Positions 28,461 through 36,984 of a stretch of 53,524 nt of DNA are shown piece by piece. Source of the stretch: Opitutia bacterium. Its GTDB lineage: Bacteria > Verrucomicrobiota > Verrucomicrobiia > Opitutales > Seribacteraceae. A program made the translations under genes and the position numbers. The DNA is taken from assembly GCA_018645475.1 (NCBI GenBank), contig JABGWU010000046.1, positions 1-53,524 on the forward strand. The letters are read 5' to 3'. Position 1 is the first letter of the stretch; every line of letters begins with the position of its first letter. Below the pieces are notes generated by a model, which was not told the origin of the DNA, ran no database searches, and was given only the letters and a program-made list of their open reading frames with translations.

Positions 28461-29201
28461 TCAAGGAACCGGTGGAATAATTAATTTTTGCCCGAGCTTT
28501 AAACTATTCTTGCTCCGCAAGGTGGCACGGTTGGCATTAAATATTAAATTAATCTTAGAAGAGTCACCATAAAACTTTCGACTTATTGCATAGAGACTGT
28601 CTCCTTGCTGAACAACATAAGTTTGGGAGCGGATTAATGGTTTCGGCTGAATTTCAAGAGGAATCGTTACGGTTGGGCTGACTTTTTGAGAAACTGAGTT
28701 GGGGCTGACCGAAGATCCGGGTGCAAGAGGCAAACCTTGCCTCGCACGAAGATCAGCGACCTCTCTTTTCAATAACTCGTTTTCTTCTTTTAAGGCCAAA
28801 GAATCAAGGTAGTCCGAATAGGGTTCACCCGGTAAATCACGAATTATCTCGCGCTCAGCAGTTGTAATTAATTGTTTTACATTAGGAGCTTCCCTTGAAT
28901 CATTTTCCAAGAAGAGGAATCTTCTAAAGTGATAAATAGCCGCGACTGGATCCTTCCTTGATTTTAAAGTTAGAAAGAGTCTCCCCACCTCTAAATGAGA
29001 CTTGGGGGCATTCATAGTTCGACGAGTAACAGAGAGAAATTCGCCCAAGGCTTCCTCCTCCTTCCCCACTTTGAGGTATGATCGTCCTCGCTGAAAGGCC
29101 GCATCCTCCTCTTCCGCAACAACCGGGCCACTTTGACTACAAGAACCAAGAGTAAAATTAAGCCAAACAGCGATTGATAAAATAAAATATCCTTTTTTCA
29201 T
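28461..29201 (-). CDS. LysM-domain putative lipoprotein
   Basis: 246 residues. Signal peptide with a plausible lipobox (FTLGSCSQS), giving Cys21 as the lipidated residue, so probably outer-membrane or periplasm-facing. Residues 34-95 look like TPR-type helices (AFQRGRSYLKVGKEEEALGEF), followed by a short coiled coil (ALKEENELLKREVADLRARQ), a Pro/Ser-rich linker, and a C-terminal LysM (YVVQQGDSLYAISRKFYGDSSKINLIFNANR), the peptidoglycan-binding module. Function unknown; perhaps an envelope-tethering or division-associated factor. Its ATG immediately follows the yjbQ stop with no gap. Confidence 0.85.
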   Translation of the reverse strand: MKKGYFILSIAVWLNFTLGSCSQSGPVVAEEEDAAFQRGRSYLKVGKEEEALGEFLSVTRRTMNAPKSHLEVGRLFLTLKSRKDPVAAIYHFRRFLFLENDSREAPNVKQLITTAEREIIRDLPGEPYSDYLDSLALKEENELLKREVADLRARQGLPLAPGSSVSPNSVSQKVSPTVTIPLEIQPKPLIRSQTYVVQQGDSLYAISRKFYGDSSKINLIFNANRATLRSKNSLKLGQKLIIPPVP

Positions 29202-29621
29202 TTATTCTCCAATGTAACTCAAAACCAAGTTCCGATTTTGAAAAGAATTTCGATGTTCCCATAAAAAGAGCCCCTGCCAAGTACCTAATTGTAAACGACC
29301 ATTTGAAAATGGAATGTTCTCACTTGTACGAGTGAGAGCCATTTTAATATGAGATGGCATGTCATCTGCGCCTTCCAAAGTATGAGTAAAATGAGGGTAA
29401 TTCTCGGGCACTAGATCTTCCATAAACCGCTCCAAGTCAAGTCTGGCGGTGGGATCGGCATTTTCCATCAGAACGAGGCTACAGCTGGTGTGACGAATAA
29501 AAATTGATGCAATACCGTCTGCAAGTTTTGATTCATGTAAACCGTGCTCTACAGCCTCAGTTATTTCATAAATCCCCTTTCCCCTTGTTTTGTAATTCCA
29601 ATCTTTTTTATGAAGTGCCAT
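29202..29621 (-). CDS. yjbQ: YjbQ/UPF0047 family protein
   Basis: 139 residues. Family signatures are IFIRHTSCSLVLMENADP, THTLEGADDMPSHIKMAL and LQLGTWQGLFLWEHR; the His and Asp residues of these segments are the usual metal site. E. coli YjbQ has weak thiamine-phosphate synthase activity, but the physiological role is not settled. The stop touches the start codon of the LysM gene. 151 nt separates its start from recO, so a promoter may lie there. Confidence 0.92.
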   Translation of the reverse strand: MALHKKDWNYKTRGKGIYEITEAVEHGLHESKLADGIASIFIRHTSCSLVLMENADPTARLDLERFMEDLVPENYPHFTHTLEGADDMPSHIKMALTRTSENIPFSNGRLQLGTWQGLFLWEHRNSFQNRNLVLSYIGE

Positions 29622-29772
29622 GTGAGAAAATCGTAAAAATCATTATTAAAAGGAAAAGATGTTTTGGCAAGGGTCGAGAAGGAATAATTCGAAAATGCTT
29701 TTCAACCTTTTTTTACCTGCAAAAAGATTTTAAATATAAATGTGGTATCAACCTCTAAGAGCATTCATAGAA

Positions 29773-30387
29773 TTAACATCTTAGTTCCGTTTCTGAGTTT
29801 AACCATCCTTGTAGAGAATTTACTAAGTTCATAACTAAATCTTTATTCGGTTCCTGAACTGCCAATTTCGTATTTAACCTAAAAATTGCCTCTGCTTTTT
29901 CTTTATGGTCTAAGTTTATCAACCAATCCTGTTTCACCGGTAGACCCTCCAATCGACCAAATTGAAAAAGAGTTTTAAACAAAACGCACGGCGGATCGAA
30001 GCCATCATGCAGTGCACTGAGTGATCGTAATAGAAGTTGACCAAAGGGAATTGTATCCTGCAAGTGAGAACCGTTGTCTAAATATAAACGAGCAATAGTT
30101 GACGCTATATGAAAACGGGAATGGTCATGTGCCAGTCCAGGTCTTTTTTGAATAATTTGAAAATTCTTAACAAAAGGAAGTCCGGTTCCATCCTTCGATA
30201 CATTGGCAACGAATTCGACATCGTCAAAAAGGTCCGGCGGTGGAAGTGAGCCGAATTTTTTACTCATTCGAAACAAAATAACCTGAAGTCCTTTTTGCCC
30301 AGAGAAAAAAAATATACGTAAATGCGATTCACCCGCTTCAACTCGATTAATAATGGTCCCCTCTAGACATTGAACAGGTGTAGGCAT
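29773..30387 (-). CDS. recO: RecO-like DNA repair protein
   Basis: 204 residues, shorter than usual RecO (230-260). N-terminal OB-like strands EGTIINRVEAGESHLRIFFFS match the RecO pattern. In the helical part, LLLRSLSALHDG and VLFKTLFQFGRLEGLPVKQDW resemble the RecO segment LKxLYxFxxxxGxxPxxxxC. The CxxC zinc motif of Deinococcus/Bacillus-type RecO is absent. The position downstream of phoH-pgpH-ybeY mirrors Firmicutes, where recO ends that cluster, and supports the call. RecO anneals ssDNA-SSB complexes with RecR. Moderate confidence, because similarity is by eye and short. Confidence 0.6.
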   Translation of the reverse strand: MPTPVQCLEGTIINRVEAGESHLRIFFFSGQKGLQVILFRMSKKFGSLPPPDLFDDVEFVANVSKDGTGLPFVKNFQIIQKRPGLAHDHSRFHIASTIARLYLDNGSHLQDTIPFGQLLLRSLSALHDGFDPPCVLFKTLFQFGRLEGLPVKQDWLINLDHKEKAEAIFRLNTKLAVQEPNKDLVMNLVNSLQGWLNSETELRC

Positions 30388-30496
30388 TAAAATTAATCTA
30401 AAGATAAGGAACTGATACTATTTGTAGCACTATTTGAGGTAGGCATAGAACTTTTTTTCATCCGAAGATAAGGTCTTGGGATTCAACTTTTACTTA

Positions 30497-31186
30497 CTAT
30501 TTATTGACTGATGAATTTGTCGTTCCTTCTTTTTTCATTTTGTTGACAGAGAAAGGAGGAATTACAGCACCACCAGAAATTAGCATTTTCATACCTTCGC
30601 CAACTGACATATTGAGATGGTAAATATCTTCGGGTGGAAGCATCAGTAAAAAACCACTGGTTGGGTTGGGTGTTGTGGGTACAAAAACATTTGTTAAAGG
30701 TTTACCAATTACATCAACCGTTTCACCAGAAGCGTCATTTGTTAGAAAACCTATCACATAACAATCAGCTTTGGGATATTCGACCAAAACAACTTTTTTA
30801 AATACAGCACGATTTTCTTTCCCAAATGTCTCTACTATCTGCTTAACGGAACGATAAACGGTATTGATAAATGGCACTTTCCCGAGAATTTTTTCAGTAG
30901 AAGAAATAAAAAATTTGCCCAACACATAATTAGATAAAAAACCAAGAACAGTTAAAGATAAAACACCAATAATTAATCCAAGCAGACCAAGTAAAGATTC
31001 AAGACCAAAAAAGAAACTTTCCTCTCCGAGTCCAAGTTGCGAAACCAGATTGGTAACTGGATCTTTAAATAAATTCAATAAGAAATCCAAAACAAAAATG
31101 GTCGCACCTAAGGGCAGAAAAATTAACAATCCAGTAAGGAAGGCATTGCGAAATTTTCGTGAAAACGATGTAATTTTAAGAGACAC
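30497..31186 (-). CDS. DUF502 family membrane protein
   Basis: 229 residues. Two N-terminal transmembrane helices (FLTGLLIFLPLGATIFVLDFLL and GLLGLIIGVLSLTVLGFLSNYVLG) and then a soluble domain with the family signature VPFINTVYRSVKQIVETF, followed by VFVPTTPNPTSGFLLMLPPEDI. Function of the family is unknown. The start codon is GTG at 31186, 10 nt after the ybeY stop, so it is in the phoH-pgpH-ybeY operon. The cluster context hints at a link to envelope or RNA metabolism, but nothing here proves it. Confidence 0.9.
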   Translation of the reverse strand: MSLKITSFSRKFRNAFLTGLLIFLPLGATIFVLDFLLNLFKDPVTNLVSQLGLGEESFFFGLESLLGLLGLIIGVLSLTVLGFLSNYVLGKFFISSTEKILGKVPFINTVYRSVKQIVETFGKENRAVFKKVVLVEYPKADCYVIGFLTNDASGETVDVIGKPLTNVFVPTTPNPTSGFLLMLPPEDIYHLNMSVGEGMKMLISGGAVIPPFSVNKMKKEGTTNSSVNK

Positions 31187-31196
31187 TTATCTTTCG

Positions 31197-31667
31197 CTAA
31201 CCTTGAATAGATGGAGGTGCGAGAAGAAAATTAGGCCAAAGTTCATCTTTATCAACAAAGGACATTGCATTTGCCTCCTCCCGCCTCATGATTTTTCGAT
31301 CAGCCTCATTTTGATCATCAAATCCAACTAGATGCAACCATCCATGAATTAAATACAGTCCGAGTTCCTTTGCTGTTGGCAAATCTCGACTTTCTGCCTC
31401 ACTTATTGCACGATCTACTGAAACACATATTTCACCAACCATTTCGTTTTCTGGATCTGAGGGAAATGTAATCACATCAGTGGGTCGATAATCCTGTAAA
31501 AAATCTCCATGAATTTTAGAGTGCTCTTCTTCATTTAAAAAAACAACAGAAAGAACGCCTTTAGATTTATGGTCATGAAGCGAAAATATGCATTTGAAAA
31601 ATGCTCTTAACTTATCTTCATCAAAAGTAAGAGATGGGTATAAATTAGTGGATTCAATTTCGATCAA
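31197..31667 (-). CDS. ybeY: Endoribonuclease YbeY-like, with an altered metal ligand
   Basis: 156 residues. YbeY is a zinc-dependent 16S rRNA maturation and quality-control RNase. The family pattern DYRPTDVITFPSD and GEICVSVDRAI is present, and the metal motif reads LIHGWLHLVGFDDQNEADR. The usual sequence is HGxLHLxGYDH, so the third His is replaced by Asp (H108, H112, D118). This may alter metal binding. The start is a TTG that overlaps the pgpH TGA (TTGA); no better ATG exists. Operon phoH-pgpH-ybeY-DUF502. Confidence 0.9.
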   Translation of the reverse strand: MIEIESTNLYPSLTFDEDKLRAFFKCIFSLHDHKSKGVLSVVFLNEEEHSKIHGDFLQDYRPTDVITFPSDPENEMVGEICVSVDRAISEAESRDLPTAKELGLYLIHGWLHLVGFDDQNEADRKIMRREEANAMSFVDKDELWPNFLLAPPSIQG

Positions 31668-34177
31668 AACTTTTTAGTATTTTTTGGCTTACCCGAAAAT
31701 GGAGAAGAACTTCCACGACGACCATTACCTTGCTTATCTTCATCGGGGTATTCGATTCTAGAATGAAGCATATTTAAGGTGGTTTTTGTAAAACTCTTCT
31801 TAATTTTGGCAACCTCTTCCAAAGTTAAAGGACACTCATCCAATTGACTGTCCTCCAATCGATCTTGAAATATACTCTCGAGAAGTTCCTCTACGCTATG
31901 TTGGGTAACTTTTGGCAAACTTCTGGCCGCGGCTTCAACAGAGTCTGCAAAAAATATAATTGCACTTTCCTTAAACCTTGGTTTGGGACCATCGTATCGA
32001 TAAGTGGATTCGTCTGGTTCTTCAGAATCAAGTTCACCATAAGGCAATTTTTCCTGTTTAATTTTCTGCTTTGCTTGGTGGAAGAAATATTTAACCAATG
32101 TTGTTCCGTGATGCTGCCTAATAACATCCCTAATAATTTTAGGAAGACCATTTTCCCGAGCCATTTCGATTCCTTCTTTGACATGGCTTTTTATAATCAA
32201 GGCACTCATTGCTGGGTTTTGCCTATTATGCGGATTTGCAAACTCGCCCTGATTTTCAGTAAAATAATGAGGCTGAGCCATCTTACCAATATCATGAAAA
32301 AGTGAACAGGCTCGGCATAAAATTGGATTTGCCCCTACAGCTAAAGCCGCATTTTCGGATAAATTAGCAACCATTAAACTATGATGATAGGTTCCAGGTG
32401 CTTCTACTTGCATTTTTCTCAAGAGAGGGTGATTAAAATCAGTCAATTCGAACAAAGTGGCATCCGTTGCAACTTTAAATCCATGTTCAATTAATGGCAT
32501 AGCAGTAAGAACTAGTCCTCCAGTAAAAACTCCCATTAAGATTGAAGCCAATGCATGGTTAACCGAGGCGACACCTGCTCCGCCGGATACTAAACCGATG
32601 CCTAATGCTAAAATAGCACCAGTTAATCCAGCCATAGCACCGGCTTTTAGTGCACTTCCACGATGTCGGATTTCCCTGCAGAAAAAAGCACCGACCAAAG
32701 CAGCACCTAATGAAATTGCTAATGCTTCTATGCCTGCATTTTGCATAGTAGCGTGAAAAATACTCGTCATCAGGGCGGAAAGTGCCGCCATACGAGGTCC
32801 GACCGATATCATCACGATCATGGGGGCGAATGCCATTGGAATTAAATAGGGAATTAATCCAATAAGAATTGAGTTACCCCCAAATAAATCTGTGGAACCA
32901 AGTTCGAGGATTAATCTGGAAAGAAATAAATTCGATATAATTGCAATCGCCACAATGGTTGATCGAATCGTATCTCTCCAAAAATTCGGAAGAACCAAAC
33001 TGATGTAAACAATGGCAATTAAGAAAGTGCCAACGGTAATAAAAATTCTTTTAGGCAAGAGATTACGATCTTCCGCAGTAAGCGACAAATACTCACGAAA
33101 TTTCTCAAGGTCACTTTCAGTCAATTCCTTACCTTTCTTTAAAATGAGCTCCCCCTCCTTTACCGTTACTATTGGTTGATCCATTTCTGCTATGGCATGA
33201 TTTTGTGCCCTGGTTGTCTCCTCTCGATCGATTTCCCTTAAAAACAATCCTTTTTTAACAAAGCTAGAAAGATTTCCGGCAAGATCATTTCTAAATTGTT
33301 GAGCTGAAAAGGATGCATTTTCATCTCCACTTTCAATTAAGTCTTCCAAAAGCAAACCAGTTTCAGGAAAAGGACCGTCATTACTCAAATGTTCTTCTAA
33401 TTTCGTTAAATAGAAATTCAATTCAGGATAAGGGCCAGCCAGTTCCGCGGGGTCCAAGTTAAACCTCAAGCCATTCTGAATGCCTTCGATAACAATTAAA
33501 TTATTTGCCAACTTAAGCATGGCATTATTAATTCGAGATGTCGCATTCGATTCAGAAATAAACTTCTGATCCACCGAAGGAAACTTCACCACACCGGTTA
33601 AATGTAATTTTTCCAATTGATCTTTAACTATTTCAAAGAAAGATAATGGAGCAGAAAATTTCCTCCACAAAAAGAGCGTATTAATCTCCTCAGTGTTCAC
33701 TTGCAGATTAAAGTTTGACTCTAATTCCTCCATTAATGAGGAACTTGCATTTAATCGTACATCCTCGTCCATTGAACTTAGTAAAATCAAGCCTTCTTCT
33801 AGACGAATCATAGCCTTTTTAAAACTTTCCTCGCCCGCTCGATTTCTCGAAAACTCTCGAGGGGTACTACTCCTAATCCACTCTTCTGCTTCTTTCCTCC
33901 TAATTTCACTTTGGAAAGAAAATGGGCGATCAGAATATATATTCTCAGGGGCAACTTCTCCGAGGGAACGCAACCCTGGGGGGTCCTGACCAACAAAACA
34001 TACAAAAACAATCGAAGTGGCGAAGATTAAAGTAAAAAAGCCTTGTTTTCCGACCCGTTCCCAAAAAGCCCTAAATCCAGAAAAATCCTGCCCATCCTCA
34101 TTTCCCTCTTCAAGGCTCTTTCTTCTACGAGCAAGATCACGTCCGGTTTTTTTGCGCAGAGTTTTATTTTCTTCCAT
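31664..34177 (-). CDS. pgpH: 7TM-HD family phosphohydrolase PgpH (c-di-AMP phosphodiesterase-like)
   Basis: 837 residues. Architecture: cytoplasmic N-terminal Arg/Lys-rich part, one helix (FFTLIFATSIVFVCFVG), a long extracytoplasmic 7TMR-HDED domain (about 75-370), seven helices from ITVGTFLIAIVYISLVLPNF to MGVFTGGLVLTAMPLI, then an HD domain. The HD motif is RACSLFHDIGKMAQPHYFTE (near 627) with upstream ligands in GTYHHSLMVANL and the final DSVEAAARSL. In Firmicutes PgpH hydrolyses c-di-AMP. The assignment here is by architecture; no diadenylate cyclase is in the window. Overlaps ybeY by 4 nt and lies 17 nt after phoH. Confidence 0.93.
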   Translation of the reverse strand: MEENKTLRKKTGRDLARRRKSLEEGNEDGQDFSGFRAFWERVGKQGFFTLIFATSIVFVCFVGQDPPGLRSLGEVAPENIYSDRPFSFQSEIRRKEAEEWIRSSTPREFSRNRAGEESFKKAMIRLEEGLILLSSMDEDVRLNASSSLMEELESNFNLQVNTEEINTLFLWRKFSAPLSFFEIVKDQLEKLHLTGVVKFPSVDQKFISESNATSRINNAMLKLANNLIVIEGIQNGLRFNLDPAELAGPYPELNFYLTKLEEHLSNDGPFPETGLLLEDLIESGDENASFSAQQFRNDLAGNLSSFVKKGLFLREIDREETTRAQNHAIAEMDQPIVTVKEGELILKKGKELTESDLEKFREYLSLTAEDRNLLPKRIFITVGTFLIAIVYISLVLPNFWRDTIRSTIVAIAIISNLFLSRLILELGSTDLFGGNSILIGLIPYLIPMAFAPMIVMISVGPRMAALSALMTSIFHATMQNAGIEALAISLGAALVGAFFCREIRHRGSALKAGAMAGLTGAILALGIGLVSGGAGVASVNHALASILMGVFTGGLVLTAMPLIEHGFKVATDATLFELTDFNHPLLRKMQVEAPGTYHHSLMVANLSENAALAVGANPILCRACSLFHDIGKMAQPHYFTENQGEFANPHNRQNPAMSALIIKSHVKEGIEMARENGLPKIIRDVIRQHHGTTLVKYFFHQAKQKIKQEKLPYGELDSEEPDESTYRYDGPKPRFKESAIIFFADSVEAAARSLPKVTQHSVEELLESIFQDRLEDSQLDECPLTLEEVAKIKKSFTKTTLNMLHSRIEYPDEDKQGNGRRGSSSPFSGKPKNTKKF

Positions 34178-34194
34178 TACGTAAAAAAGTTAAA

Positions 34195-35145
34195 TTATGA
34201 GTTGGCCACATTATAAGCAGAAATTATTTTGCTTACGAGAGGATGTCGAACAACATCCCGGTGGTCAAACTCATGAAAGTGTACACCATCTATATCTCTA
34301 AGAGTTTTATGAGCTTCCACTAGTCCCGATTCTTGATGTGACGGAAGATCAATTTGGGTGACATCACCGGTTACCACCATTTTACTCCCCTCTCCCAATC
34401 GTGTTAAAAACATCATCATTTGAGAACTAGTAGTGTTCTGTGCTTCATCAAGTAACGCAAAACACTTTCCTAAAGTTCGACCTCTCATATACGCTAGAGG
34501 AGCAATTTCAACAACTCCAGTCTCGATAAGCTTGCGTGCCTCGATTGGTCCCAGCACCTCATCCATGGCATCGTACAATGGTCTTAAATAAGGAAGCAGT
34601 TTTTCCTCTAGGTCACCTGGTAAAAAACCAAGTGCCTCTCCAGCTTCTACTGCTGGTCGAGCAAGAACAATTCTCTGAACCTCTCCTTTAAGCAATGAAT
34701 CCAAGGCAACAATCATAGCTAAAAAAGTTTTACCTGTACCCGCTGGTCCTATACCAAAAACTAAATCATGCTGGAGAATAAGATCCAAAAATCGCCTTTG
34801 ACTTAAATTTCGTGGAACAATTGAAGTTTTTCGAATTTTTAAAACCAATGGGTTAGTAACCAAGTCCCGTAAGTCTTGGGTTTGACCAGAATCTACTCTT
34901 TCTACAAAGCGTAAAAAATCAGCTCCCTTAGGCGTTATACCATGAGACTGCCCAAGATTAAGTAACGAGAAAAGTTCTTCACACTTAAAAAGATTCTTTT
35001 CATCTCCGGATATTTTTAAGGAAGTACCTCGTGCCACTAAGTTTACTCCAAGTACTCTCTCAACTAGCTCTAAGTTTTTCGGCTTTTCATCGTAAAGTTT
35101 GTGAAACTCACGTTCAGATTCGAACTCTAATGTGCTTTCAGCCAT
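34195..35145 (-). CDS. phoH: PhoH-like ATPase (YbeZ type)
   Basis: 316 residues. P-loop FGIGPAGTGKTFLAMIVALD (near 130), then IVLARPAVEAGEALGFLPGD, LAYMRGRTLGKCFALLDEAQN with Walker B, and MVVTGDVTQIDLP, the PhoH hallmarks. A short N-terminal KH-like region precedes. In other bacteria it is encoded next to ybeY and is thought to cooperate with it in RNA processing. First gene of the phoH-pgpH-ybeY-DUF502 run, with recO 109 nt beyond. Shares a 272-nt divergent region with glgA. Confidence 0.95.
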   Translation of the reverse strand: MAESTLEFESEREFHKLYDEKPKNLELVERVLGVNLVARGTSLKISGDEKNLFKCEELFSLLNLGQSHGITPKGADFLRFVERVDSGQTQDLRDLVTNPLVLKIRKTSIVPRNLSQRRFLDLILQHDLVFGIGPAGTGKTFLAMIVALDSLLKGEVQRIVLARPAVEAGEALGFLPGDLEEKLLPYLRPLYDAMDEVLGPIEARKLIETGVVEIAPLAYMRGRTLGKCFALLDEAQNTTSSQMMMFLTRLGEGSKMVVTGDVTQIDLPSHQESGLVEAHKTLRDIDGVHFHEFDHRDVVRHPLVSKIISAYNVANS

Positions 35146-35417
35146 TCAAAATAATAGTAAGGAATTTTTAACTAAACTTAGACAACCACCAATGAAAATT
35201 AAACTACAAAGAAAGTAATCTTTCTTGGTAAAAAGAAAATATACTTGAATTTTTTTGTTTATTATTGAGAAAAGTAAAAATCATTGAAGTAGAATTGCAT
35301 TACAACGCCTTAATTAGGTTTCGCAAGTCTTGAATATTTTAATGAAATTCGATTCCTATTGCCAATCTTCCAACTTATCTTTTTTGAGTTTCTTTCTACA
35401 TAACAATAAATTCATAA
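35146..35417. other. Divergent upstream region of phoH and glgA
   Basis: 272 nt, very AT-rich, no supported gene. It must hold promoters for both genes, but no strong -35/-10 pair stands out. A 7-bp hairpin (AAGAAAG-taat-CTTTCTT, 35209-35226) is the only clear element; neither flank is a T-run, so it resembles an operator more than a terminator. No Shine-Dalgarno precedes glgA. Confidence 0.5.
35209..35226. repeat. Short perfect hairpin between phoH and glgA
   Basis: AAGAAAG and CTTTCTT flank a 4-nt loop. It lies about 190 nt before glgA and about 60 nt upstream of the phoH start. Possible operator; no function can be assigned. Confidence 0.4.
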
Positions 35418-36872
35418 ATGAATGTCCTTTTTGTAAGTCCAGAAGTGGGCCCCTTAGTACGAGCTGGTGGTCTAGGAGATGTTGTCGGCGCCCTCCCCAT
35501 TGCACTTAAAAAAAATGGGATTGATGTTCGAGTGCTATGTCCTCTACACAGAGAATGTAAGAAGACAGAAACTCGTTCTTTACCACTTCAAATAAATTTG
35601 AAATTAGGGGCTAAAAACTTCTTAGTCCAATTTCAAGAAACTCGTTTAGGAGATACAAACATTCCGGTTTATCTTCTTGAAAACGAATTTCTTTTCGATC
35701 GAGAGGGTATTTACGCTGACGAAAATGGAGACTACTTAGACAATCCAATCCGATGCTTTGCTTTAAGCAAAGCAGCTTTGTTCATTGAACAAGCAACCGG
35801 ATGGAGACCAGATATTTTTCACTCACACGATTGGATGACTGCTCCACTCCCTGCTTATCTGAACGCACTTGATTCCGAGAAAGGAAGAGTACGAAAATCC
35901 CGATCCGTACTTACCATTCATAACTTAGAACACCAAGGTGCATTTCCTGAAAATACTTTTTCTTCATCTGGGTTACCAATTAAATTTTCCGGAATTGATG
36001 GATTCAATCATTACAATTCAATGAATCTTTTAAAAGGGGCTATTCAACACGCTGATAAAATAACCACAGTTAGTCCAACCTATGCCAAAGAAATTCGATC
36101 ACAACAATACGGTCAAGGGCTCGAAAAATGCCTTGAGTACCGAGGTGCAGACTTGATTGGAATATTGAACGGAATTGATGAGGATAGTTGGAACCCTAAA
36201 ACTGATTCAGCATTAAATGAAGAAATAGAGTACGAAAACCCTGCAAAAGGTAAAATGGCTAATAAGGCTTTCCTCTTAAAGGAAATGAACTTATTATTTG
36301 ATCAAAATGTTCCGCTCATCGGCGCGGTATCCAGACTGTATCATCAAAAGGGGCTAGACTTACTTGCCGACTCCCTACCATCACTTGTTTCTAATTCAAA
36401 AATTCAATTTATCATCCTTGGAAGCGGTGACAAACATCTTGAAAAAAGGTTTGAGGAATTGGCTAAACAGTTCCCTAAAAATATTGCCACCTGTATCGGT
36501 TTTGATGACGGTCTAGCACGGAGAATATTTGCCGGTACTGATTTTTTTGTAATGCCAAGCCGATTTGAACCGTGTGGATTAGCTCAACAATATGCAATGA
36601 AATATGGATCCATACCGGTAGCTCGTAGGACTGGGGGCTTAGCTGATACCATCGTAGATTTAAATGAAGATAATAATTGTGCAAATGGTTTCCTTTTCGA
36701 ACAATCTACCTCAAGTGAACTGATTCATGTTATTAACAGAGCAATAAACCTCTTTCATACGCCTGATAAATTTCAAAAAGTTAGACAAACTGGGCTTAAT
36801 TCTCAATGTTCATGGGAACTTGCTGCTAAACAATATACAGAAGTTTACAACTGGGCCTTAGAGGATAAATAA
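35418..36872 (+). CDS. glgA: Glycogen synthase (ADP-glucose type, GT5)
   Basis: 484 residues, family length 470-490. Transfers glucose from ADP-glucose to alpha-1,4-glucan. N-terminal FVSPEVGPLVRAGGLGDVVGALP: the classical KxGGL Lys (E. coli K15) is Arg here, at the same position. The C-terminal domain has MPSRFEPCGLAQQYAMKYG (canonical RFEPCGLxQxYA with the catalytic-region Glu) and ARRTGGLADTIVD. Middle contains HSHDWMTAPLP and SVLTIHNLEHQG (family TxHNxxxQG). No glgC, glgB or glgP nearby. The SNF2 helicase follows on the same strand after 112 nt. Confidence 0.95.
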   Translation: MNVLFVSPEVGPLVRAGGLGDVVGALPIALKKNGIDVRVLCPLHRECKKTETRSLPLQINLKLGAKNFLVQFQETRLGDTNIPVYLLENEFLFDREGIYADENGDYLDNPIRCFALSKAALFIEQATGWRPDIFHSHDWMTAPLPAYLNALDSEKGRVRKSRSVLTIHNLEHQGAFPENTFSSSGLPIKFSGIDGFNHYNSMNLLKGAIQHADKITTVSPTYAKEIRSQQYGQGLEKCLEYRGADLIGILNGIDEDSWNPKTDSALNEEIEYENPAKGKMANKAFLLKEMNLLFDQNVPLIGAVSRLYHQKGLDLLADSLPSLVSNSKIQFIILGSGDKHLEKRFEELAKQFPKNIATCIGFDDGLARRIFAGTDFFVMPSRFEPCGLAQQYAMKYGSIPVARRTGGLADTIVDLNEDNNCANGFLFEQSTSSELIHVINRAINLFHTPDKFQKVRQTGLNSQCSWELAAKQYTEVYNWALEDK

Positions 36873-36909
36873 CGATAAAAATCATTTGTGCATAACTTTC
36901 TTACAGATT

Positions 36910-36925
36910 CAAGTGATTCCACTTG
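36910..36925. repeat. Short perfect hairpin between glgA and the SNF2 gene
   Basis: CAAGTG and CACTTG flank ATTC. The flanks hold no T-run, so this is not a clear terminator for glgA. Confidence 0.4.
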
Positions 36926-36984
36926 CGAAACAATAAGGGGAAAAATTAAAGTGTATGATTTATTAATTAATACCTCCTTATTCA

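Noticed and set aside
31844-32305. 153-aa plus-strand ORF
   Set aside because: Antisense shadow of the pgpH HD domain.
36972-36978. CCTCCTT before the SNF2 start
   Set aside because: Complement of a Shine-Dalgarno, not one; no minus-strand gene starts to its left, so it is taken as chance.
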